From Microglena sp. YARC (Eukaryota > Chlorophyta > Chlorophyceae > Chlamydomonadales > Chlamydomonadaceae), in contig CM039465.1 of the NCBI GenBank assembly GCA_022414725.1, positions 42,209,501-42,273,500 on the forward strand: DNA of 64,000 nucleotides. Direction: 5' to 3'. Every line of letters begins with the position of its first letter. The stretch's first letter is position 1. This document shows positions 36,551 to 47,635 of this stretch, piece after piece. The notes below the pieces were generated by a model. It saw nothing but the letters and a program-made list of their open reading frames with translations, had not been told where the DNA came from and ran no database searches. Made by a program: the position numbers and the translations under genes.

Positions 36551-39500
36551 AATCATAGTACGGTGCCCGTTTGGCCCTTGCCACACCTATTTGGGGCTGG
36601 TTACATAATGGTTAACACTTGAAGCCCCCCCCCCCCCCCCCCCACCCCCCATTCACACACACACCACCTAACCATTATCCGCCCCCTCCCCCCTTCCCTC
36701 CCGTTGGCCACACCTGTTTTGGGCTGGGTTGCAAAAACGGTTTTCTCAGCAGTGCATGCAACTTCAAACATTGACGGAGGCATATCCCTTGCGATGGTCT
36801 CCCTTGTGCACCCACAAGCACACAAACACCACCGTACTCCCCCCCCCCCCACTCTCATCCCTCCCCTCCCTCCTACACGCACCCACCAGCACACACATAC
36901 TCCATATCTGCCTCCCTCCACTTCAGCTGTGGGCTTTGCCATAGCTGAAAGGCAAACGGCCACGATGAGCATCGACAACGTTTGCGCATCATCCGACTCC
37001 GCTAAAAGCATCGGACCTGCTTCCCTGCCACCTCAGCTGTGATCGATAGTCGACCCCACTGAAAAAGCTGAACCTGCGCAATCGCAATTGTATATAACTA
37101 AAGCTTCTTCTTAGCGGTCATGTATTCAGTTGGGCCGAAGAACAATCCTGTTCACCGCAACTGCTCCCGAAGTCAACTCGATCTGAGACTTGGAAACATC
37201 GCTTGGTTCATCCATTCAACTTTGCCGCGTGCTCGCTATAGCACAATGCACAGAGACGACATGTTTCTCGATGCAGTGGGAAGAAGTTGCAGTCAAGTTG
37301 CTGATTTGAGATGTTGGGTCATGTTAGGGCGAGAATGCTCAGCGAGATTTTTCATTCGGTCAACTTTGATGCGTACTTGCTATGGCACAATGCGGAGCGA
37401 CGTGTATCTCAATGCAGTGGGAAGAATTTGCAGTCAAGTTTGTGACATGGGATGGATGCGATTCGGACATTTGTGACAGGTCGGCTGACTCACCACATGA
37501 CCTCCCATTGTGCGTAGCGACAGGTCTCTTGACGCAAGGGAAAGGTCTTGCAGAGATGCAGGGGGAAAAGCTTGTAGGAAGACGAACTGTAGCGCTAACC
37601 GAAAATCAGGTGGATGAACTCAGGCGGGAAAAGGAGAAATCGGGCGGGATGCGCAACAGGTAGAATACGCAGGAGGCGAAGGTTGCATAAGGCAGAATTC
37701 GCAGGAGGCCAATCAGGCAGAAGTTGAAGCAGGAAGGATTAAAAGCGTGAATTGGCTGAGCGGGAACTGGCTGAGCGGGAAACTGGCTGGCGGGAATTGA
37801 CTGGGCGGAAAGTCGGTTAAGTCGGTTACGCGATGATGACACCACCACGACCACGACCGCGACCACGACCATGATTTCTTTATATATATATCTCATACAT
37901 GATAATTTATGTATTATTATTATTATCTATCTCATACATGATAATTTATGTATTATTATTATTATCTATCTCATACATGATAATTTGAATTTATCTGGCA
38001 GCTTGTGATTCAATTTAGTTTAGTCATTTATCTATGCTCGACATATTATGCAGTCATGAGGCCTCGGGGTATAGTAATCCAACCAGACCCCCTGTACCTG
38101 CCTACCTATTTACCTATATACTTTTTATGCACATGATAATTTAAATTTATCTGGCAGCTTGTAATTTATTTTTATTTTGTCATTTTTCTTCACTCATTAT
38201 CTTCTGCTGTCATGAAATCCTAGAGTAAGTTAATCCGACCAGACCCTCGTACCTACTTACCTACCTATTTTGTTAAGTTGTGTACATATTTGAATTTTTG
38301 AATTTGAAAATAATAATAAATATTTCATCATTTTATTATATTATTGTATTATTATTTTTATTATTTTGAAAATAATAATATTTGAATTTTTGAATTTATC
38401 TTTACTCATCATCTTATGCAGTCATGAGGTCCTGGAGTATAGTAATCCAACCAGACCCCCGTACCTACCTACCTACCTACCTACCTACCCCACGTACCTT
38501 CCTGCCTACCTGCCTACCTACCTACCTACCTACCTACCTACCTACCTACCCCACATACCTTCCAGCCTACCTTTTTTCACCTTATGTATATACAGGAGTA
38601 AAAAATAAAAAGCTGAAAAACGTCGAGCCTAAAAAACCTGAGGGGGGCTGACCCCCCCCCCCCCCCCCCCCCCCCCCCCATTAAATAGAAATACCCCTTT
38701 ATATGTCATATACTTCTTATACAAAGAAGTAATTGATCGGCTTGAATCAACTTTTGGAACAGGATCCTACCTCCTGGTATATATTTGAATTTTAGAACGG
38801 TATCCTACCTCCTGGTATATATTTGAATTTTGGAATTTATCTTTACTCATCCTCTTATGCAGTCATGAGATCCTGGAGTATAATTCAAATTGAAATTCAA
38901 ATCTTATGCAGTCATGAGATCCTAAAGTATATTAATCCAACAAGACCCGACCTACCTATTTCTATATATATATTTGATATTTTGAATTTATATATACGCA
39001 TCATCTTATGCAGTCCTGAGATCATGGAGTATAATTCAAATTGAAATTCAAATTCTATGCAGTCATGAGATTCTAAAGTATATTAATTCAACGAGACCTG
39101 ACCTACCTATTTCTATATGTATTTGATATTTTGAATTTATATTTACTCATCATCTAATGCAGTCATGAGATCGTTGAGTATAATTCAAATTAAAATTAAA
39201 ATCTTATGCAGTCATGAGATCCTGGAGTATATTCATCCGACCAGACCCCACCTACCTACCTACCTGCCTATCTACCTATTTCTTTATACATTTGATATTT
39301 TGAATTTATCTTAACTCATCATCTTATGCCGTCATGAGATCGTGGAGTATAATTCAAAATTAAATTCAAATCTTATGCAGTCATGAGATCGTGGAGTATA
39401 ATTCAAATTTAAATTCAAATCTTATGCAGTCATGAGATCGTGGAGTATAATTCAAATTTAAATTCAAATCTTATGCAGTCATGAGATCGTGGAGTATATT

Positions 39501-42500
39501 AATCCAACGAGACCCCACCCTGGGAACCTTCCCGACAGGCAGGCTAGAAAGCCAGGGGTTGACGGAGGGAGTGTTGGATGCGCTGCCCATTCTGGTCTTT
39601 GAGAAGAGAGGTGAGTGTGAGTGTTGCATTCGCTGTCTAGGTATTCTAGTGTTTGAGGAGAGAGGTGAGTGTGATAGAGCTTTTCTTTTCAGCTTTTCTT
39701 GGCAGCTTCTAGGCAGCTTCCTGGTCCAGGGGTTGACGGAGGGAGTGTTGGATGCGCTGCCCATTCTGGTCTTTGAGAAGAAAGGTGAGTGCGATCACAT
39801 TATCTTACACTGCATTACATTGTCATGTACAGGCCATTGTTGGCCCAAGACAAGTCCGCCCCACGACAACGGGAGGGGTCTCCCAACAAATCCTATAGAT
39901 AGACCTTTAATTTTCAGCTTTTCTCGGCAGCTGTAGGTACTACGTACATGACTTAGGGCAACCAACAAATGTGCATTATCAGCTGTTATCAGTGATGTTT
40001 AGCTCTGTGTACTACCGTACCCCCTGTACGCTACCTCCCAGAACCTGCGATTGCCATGACTTGCAAAACTGTGGTGCATGATGAGAGCGTTCTCAATTGC
40101 CGTGCGGCTCCTCTCGGTAACATAGCCTTTATTTTACATTTTCACACGCACACACACACACAGACACACATGTTTCTGGCTCCGGTTTGAGATTCCGAAA
40201 TAGCCTGGAAAAGCATAGAGGCAAAAAGGAATAGAGGCAAATGGCATGACGCCCACCAGGGATTTTTTTTTCAAATCTAAACGAGGAAGTCTTATTCCTT
40301 TTTATTTTTCTCCTCCCTTTTCCCCTCCCAAAACAGGATCCTTGTTCCGATTTGGGTCAATTTGGGTCATTTTTAGTCAATCTCATTAAAAAAAAAGTTT
40401 CTTATTCCGGCAATTTTAGCAAAAACGGGGTCTCGTATTCCGATCGGAATATATTCCGGAAAACAAAATCCCTGACGCCCACAAGTCAAGCACTGGTGGT
40501 TCCCTAATGACTTGTAAAACTGTGGTGCATGATGAGAGCGTTCTCAATTGCCGTGCGGCTCTTGTCGGTTACATAGCCTTTATTTTAAAGGTGTTTCTGG
40601 CTCCGGTTTGAGATTCCAAAATAGCCTGGAAAAGCCTGGAATAGAGGCAAATGGCATGACGCCCACAAGTCAAGCACTGGTGCTTCCCCATTGCATGCAC
40701 TCTGCGTGAAGTTTGCTGCGGCCGCAGGGTCGTGGTTCTCCAACAGCACTGACCCAGTCAATTCAATCAGCAGAGAAAAGAGGGGAGGAGTGGGGATGGG
40801 AGGGGAGATGTGAGCTATAGGTCAACCTACTTCTTATTTTAATGAAATTTGTTCAGAGCGCGATGGACTATGATTCATTCCTTACAAAAAAAGGCGGTTC
40901 AATTTAGGGAAGCCCATAGTGAAACAATGACCATGTTTAAGGCGACTCAGGTAGCGAGCACCGAAAGTAGCAGAAGTGCGAAGGAAAATTCGGGTATGAG
41001 AACGGGTAGGCTCAGGAAATGCAAGAGAATTTCACAGAGGAGCAGTGAGAAGGGGTCGAAAAGGACACCGGCTTCAAGATAGATTAGGTTCAATTTAGGG
41101 AAGCCCATAGTGAAACAATGACCATGTTTCGCTTGACCTGGCATGACACCCATACACACACCCATACCCAGACTGTGTAAAACACACACAGGGAACTCAC
41201 CATACAATGTGGGCATGACACCCATGCACACACACATACCCAGACTGTGTAAAACACACACAGGGAACTCACCATACAATTTGGGCATGACACCCACACA
41301 CCCATACACACACTGCACACACACAGGGAACTCACCATACAATGTGGGCATGACACATAACACACCATACCCAGACTGTGTAAAACACACACAGGGAACT
41401 CACCATACAATGTGGGCATGACACCCATACACACACCCATACCCAGACTGTGTAAAACACACACAGGGAACTCACCATACAATGTGGGCATGACACCCAT
41501 ACACACACCCATACCCAGACTGTGTAAAACACACACAGGGAAACTCAACCATACAATGTGGGCATGACACCCATACACACACCCATACCCAGACTGTGTA
41601 AAACACACACAGGGAACTCACCATACAATGTGGGCATGACACCCATACACACACCCATACCCAGACTGTGTAAAACACACACAGGGAACTCACCATACAA
41701 TGTGGGCATGACACCCATGCACACACACATACCCAGACTGTGTAAAACACACACAGGGAACTCACCATACAATGTGGGCATGACACCCATACACACACAT
41801 GCCCAGACTGTGTAAACACACACAGGGAACTCACCTACAATGTGGGCATGACACCCATGCACACACACATGCCCAGACTGTGTAAAACACACACAGGGAA
41901 CTCACCATACAATGTGGGCATGACACCCATGCACACACACATGCCCAGACTGTGTAAAACACACACAGGGAACTCACCATACAATGTGGGCATGACACCC
42001 ATGCACACACACACATGCCCAGACTGTGTAAAACACACACAGGGAACTCACCATACAATGTGGGCATGACACCCATGCACACACACATGCCCAGACTGTG
42101 TAAAACACACACAGGGAACTCACCATACAATGTGGGCATGACACCCATGCACACACACATGCCCAGACTGTGTAAAACACACACAGGGAACTCACCATAC
42201 AATGTGGGCATGACACCCATGCACACACACATGCCCAGACTGTGTAAAACACACACAGGGAACTCACCATACAATGTGGGCATGACACCCATGCACACAC
42301 ACATGCCCAGACTGTGTAAAACACACACATGGAACTCACCATACAATGTGGGCATGACACCCATGCACACACACATGCCCAGACTGTGTAAAACACACAC
42401 ACGGATCTCACCATACAATGTGGGCATGACACCCATGCACACACACATGCCGAGACTGTGTAAAACACACACATGGAAGTCACCATACAATGTGGGCATG

Positions 42501-43813
42501 ACACCCATGCACACACACATGCCCAGACTGTGTAAAACACACACAGGGAACACACCATACAATGTGGGCATGACACCCATACACACACACATGCCCAGAC
42601 TGTGTAAAACACACACATGGAACTCACCATACAATGTGGGCATGACACCCATGCACACACACATGCCCAGACTGTGTAAAACACACACAGGGAACTCACC
42701 ATACAATGTGGGCATGACACCCATGCACACGCACATGCCCAGACTGTGTAAAACACACACAGGGAACTCACCATACAATGTGGGCATGACACCCATGCAC
42801 ACACACATGCCCAGACTGTGTAAAACACACACATGGAACTCACCATACAATGTGGGCATGACACCCATGCACACACACATGCCCAGACTGTGTAAAACAC
42901 ACACACGGATCTCACCATACAATGTGGGCATGACACCCATGCACACACACATGCCCAGACTGTGTAAAACACACACATGGAACTCACCATACAATGTGGG
43001 CATGACACCCATGCACACACACATGCCCAGACTGTGTAAAACACACACAGGGAACTCACCATACAATGTGGGCATGACACCCATGCACACACACATGCCC
43101 AGACTGTGTAAAACACACACATGGAACTCACCATACAATGTGGGCATGACACCCATGCACACACACATGCCCAGACTGTGTAGAACACACACACGGAACT
43201 CACCATACAATGTGGGCATGACACCCATGCACACACCCATACCCAGACTGTGTAAAACACACACATGGAACTCACCATACAATGTGGGCATGACACCCAT
43301 GCACACACCCATACCCAGACTGTGTAAAACAATGACCATGTTTCGCTTGACCTGGTTCCCACCAACTGAGTAAATTTGAGTACTTATATATTGAACTGAT
43401 GTGGTTGGGCAACTTTGCCAAAACATATTTGTCTTTGGACTGGAGGGCATAGGCCAAAACCGTGTGATTCAAGCTGACCAAGACTTAGGCACCTAAGGAT
43501 ATATATATAAAGTTTGGTATTTTTGAATCTCATTATTTTATTTCATTTGTATATCTTTAATCTAACTCCTATTAAATCATAACACTCACTCCTATCCTAT
43601 CATGCCGTGTCAACATAAAATTCTCTTATAAACCAAAAATATATTGTAAATATGGCAGCATTACTTCCATCTTTTTGTATTTTTGAATGTTATTTTTCTT
43701 GTTTGTTTGTTTCGTTTTTATATATAATCAAACTGTCGCAGCCCACGGAGATAAGCACTCCTATCCTATCATGCCGCGTTTAGTAACATTCTCATATAAA
43801 AGAATGGCAGCAC

Positions 43814-43857
<44 letters not shown>

Positions 43858-46509
43858 AAAAAATCTCCTACCCCAATACCCCATGCCCTTTTTTCCTACA
43901 GAGGGCTGAGTTTACCACCCATCCACCCACCAACCGGCTCCGGAACCCACTAGGAGGCCATTATCTCCTCCCACAATAATGATTAGGGAGTAAAAGTAGG
44001 GTGCATTTTGTATAGCTTGAAAAGGCCTATCTAATGGTGCTGCTCCTACAACCATGCACCCTATATGGAGCAAGAAAAATCAAATAAGGCAATCAGCGCT
44101 TGTGGGCACACAGACGAAGCGCATCATCACCATCAATGTTACATGAGATGTAGGGCCTGCGGTTTAGGGCCCCCAGGCCCCTAATATGCCATAGCCTATA
44201 AAATTAACATGCTTGGACTATCTTAATCTTATGCTCAGCCAATATGAATCGCTGGCTTGCTCCCTCGCGCCTTTCTTTTCGCGGTTGCTTCTCTGCACGC
44301 CTTCGAGTTCTTGTGCCTCGCGACGTTTACAGGGTGCCTGTTCAACAATTCCCGTCCGCACTCGTCATATTCGATGCTAGAAGGGAAGAGGTCCATCCAA
44401 CAACATGAAATGGTCCCAGATAGAATGAAGAGATGGGAAGAAAGAAGAGCATGCACCAGTACGTTGGTTGCAGAATCTGTACTTCCTCGTTTTGTACTGC
44501 TGGGTTGGTTTGAGGGGGGTGGGAGGGGTTGGTTTGGGGGTGGGGGGGAGGGGTGGGGGGGGGGGGGGGGGGGAGGAGGAAGCCCTAATAGCACCAATGG
44601 AGACAGGTCTTTAGTAAAGGAACACCCCAGTTCCACTCCCATGTCATTCTGTGGGCTATGAAAAACAATCTTGAAAAGTACCTATTTTTTCTTAAATTCC
44701 AGTTTTTTCTCTCACCACCCCCCACCCCCCACACACACACACACCCACAACCTTGGGGGCCCATAACTATTTTCCTACTGGGCCAAAAACAAAAATAAGA
44801 CCAGATTCTGCATCCTCTCAACAAGCTCTACACATCTGGGTCATGGGGTCAGATTTGTTTTTCTGCCCCTCCCCCCTTGAGGCAGCCTTATCTATACTTT
44901 ATTTTTTTCCTTTTCTTATTTATTTGTTTTGTTTTGATGTTTAATCAAACTGTCGCAGGCCACGGAGATAAGCACTCCTACCCTATCATGCTGCGTTCGT
45001 TAACATTCTCATACAAAAACAATGGCAGCATTACTTACATATTTTGTATATGTAATACAACAGTCACAGCCTATGGAGATAGACACTCCTATCCTATCAT
45101 GCCGCGTTCGATAACATTCTCATATAAAAAGAAATGGCAGCGTTACATATTTTGTATGTTTGTTAATGTGCTTTTTTATTTGTTTGTTTTGTTTTGATAT
45201 TTAATCAAACTGTCGCAGCCTGCGGAGATAAGCACTCCTATCCTATCATGCCGCGTTCGATAATATTCTCAAATCAAACAATGGCAGCATTGACTACATA
45301 TTTTCTGTATTTGTGAATGTTTTTTTCTTGTTTGTTTTGATTTGATATTTAATCAAACTGCCGCAGCCCACAGAGATAAGTACTCCTATCCTATCATGCC
45401 ACGTTCAATAACATTCTCAGATAAAAACAATGGCAGCATTACTTACATATTTGTGTATATTTTATAAAACTGCTGCAGCCCGCGTTATTTTACAAATGGA
45501 AGCATTACCTGAAGGGGGGGGCAACTTCAAACCAAAATGATCCCATCATCCAACTTTGTAGATATCATAGAGAGGATGAAGAATCCGGCTTTATTTCTTA
45601 ATTTGGCCCAGTAGAAAAATGAAATGGTCCTTCAAAGTTTGGGGCCGCAGGGGGGGGGGGGGGGGGGGGGGGGGAGGGGGAAATTTGACATCTTCAAAAA
45701 ATTAGGTACTTTTCAGCGGGGGGCCCTCAGGAAGTTGCTTGTGTACCGCACGTTAAAATCCGGGGCTAAAGGGGTCGTAAGCCCCGAAACCATCGAAAAA
45801 GTCGAAAAATGTGTCGGGGGGGGGGGGGGGGGGGGCCGACGGCTTTCAGAAATATCCTCTGGTGAAAGCTGTTAGAGGCCAAAACTTCCTCAGGACTAGG
45901 TCTCTGATAAAATTAAGCAGACCTATGACACAAGCTCAACGAGATCTTTTCGAATCCACGCTTATTTCCGACAACGAGTGAATATGGAGGCGTAATCCTC
46001 TAGATCCAAGTCGAGGCACCTGCCAGGCTGGCAGATCCTAGTACAGAAGTCGAGCCGGTTTTGGAAATATCTTCGTAACTTCCTCACCAGACGGAATCTG
46101 ACGAAGTTAAAATACTGGTTCGACGAGAGCATTCCGAATCCGCGCTTGTTTTCGAGACTGAGTAAATGTGTCGTGGTAGTGCTCGAGTAGTGACCTCCAC
46201 AGGTTCCAAGTACACCAAGTGTGAAAGTTGAGTCAAAACAGAAACTCAATATTTCATCCCCAAACTTCTTGGGTATAAGGAGAGTACTTAGGCATGAAAC
46301 TTAGGCTTAACACAACCTTCAAATTCTCAAACACCAACACTAGCTATCCCAGCTCAGAATCAGGACTAAGAAAGGGTGTTTGCTTGACCGTGTTACGAAA
46401 CTTTGATCAAATCCAAATTACGACCACAAATGGATAGAACTCGTCGTAAGGATCACTATAGACATTACTTTGACCCCTTGATTATAATTCCTGAAGGAGA
46501 TATGGGCCT

Positions 46510-46546
<37 letters not shown>

Positions 46547-47604
46547 AAGGCAGATTTAAAAAACTTCCGGCGTAGGTATATGAAAAAAACTTCCCAAGGC
46601 CCCCCTGCTTTTCAGGTACTTTTTTTTAGCCCTCAGAATGACATGGGAGTGGAACTAGGGTGTTTCTCCTAGTGATCCTCTACTAAATAACTGTTCATTT
46701 ATGCTATTGGGGTAGAGATCCACCACATATTATGCCCAGGGCAGAGGTGTGAGTGGGGGGGGGTCCAGGGTCTCTCTCTCTCCACACCCACACAACGCCC
46801 TAACCAACACGTGTACAACGATGTACTGAGCGAGATCTCATGGTAGTTCACTGCTTCTTCTTTTTCCCTTCCAGTCACTGTGCGTCTGTTTTCGTTCTGG
46901 TGACTAGTGCTATTTGATGTTATTCGATGGACCAACAATCGAAGGACCAACAATCGGACCAACCTGCGACAACTCGACAAGTGCGGTAAACAATTGCTTT
47001 GAGGCAACCATGGAGACTTAGAGCGCGTGTGGATGTGTGTGGGTGTGTGTGTGTGGGTGGGAGGTTGGGTGGAGCAGATGGTGTGTGTTTGTGTGTGAGT
47101 GTGTCTGGAGCAGAGCGCCATCAGCGGTGGCTGAGGTAGTGGCTGTACAATGGGTTCCAGAGCCGGGGGGGGGAGGGGGGGGGGGGGGGGGGGGGGGTCT
47201 GCAGAAGGGTGCCTCCTCACTTTTTTGTGATGGGTCTATCACATTTTTTTTTGCCCCCCCCCCCCTGCCTCACCTTCATCTTTTTGTATTTTTGTGTTAT
47301 TTTTCTTATTAACTCCTTTCAAATTATTATACGCACTCCTATCCTATCATGCTGCAGCCCATGGGGATACGCCAGATGAGTCAGGGGCCCAAGAGGGCGG
47401 TGCTGCTGAGGCTGAGGGGGCTTCGCCCAAAGGAGGTGACCTTGCTAGGGTGGGCAGCGCCTCCAGCAACACAAGTGATCTGGGATATGCTCCCCCTGCT
47501 GCTGGCGTGCATGCAGGGGAGACGAAGAGGACATGTGCTGTCTGCCTGGTGCGTGTGTGCGTGCGTGCATGGGCGGGTGGGTTTTTGTGTGTGGGGGTAA
47601 GGAA

Positions 47605-47635
<31 letters not shown>

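Larger units (their letters stand above)
43731..45490 (+). repeat. Acceptor-side array of the CxxC exon
   Basis: The unit aactgtcgcag/cccacggagataagcactcc, then tatcctatcatgccgcgttc, recurs with acceptors near 43741, 44958, 45069, 45218, 45366 and 45478. The true exon begins tgctgcag/cccatggggatacgcc, and the sequence just before it (gcactcctatcctatcatgc, 47334-47351) is the exon-derived tail of the preceding unit. The real acceptor is therefore itself built from the repeat. Between 43960 and 44940 the array is interrupted by other DNA. Confidence 0.82.

Noticed and set aside
36601..37476. ORFs of 112-136 codons in the inserted segment
   Set aside because: They run through C-runs and a three-copy repeat, with no domain or conserved start.
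41831..43450. ORFs of 452-539 codons in the 72-bp array
   Set aside because: A 72-bp unit is 24 codons, so any frame without a stop in one unit stays open for the whole array. The encoded Cys/Val and His/Thr repeats are by-products.
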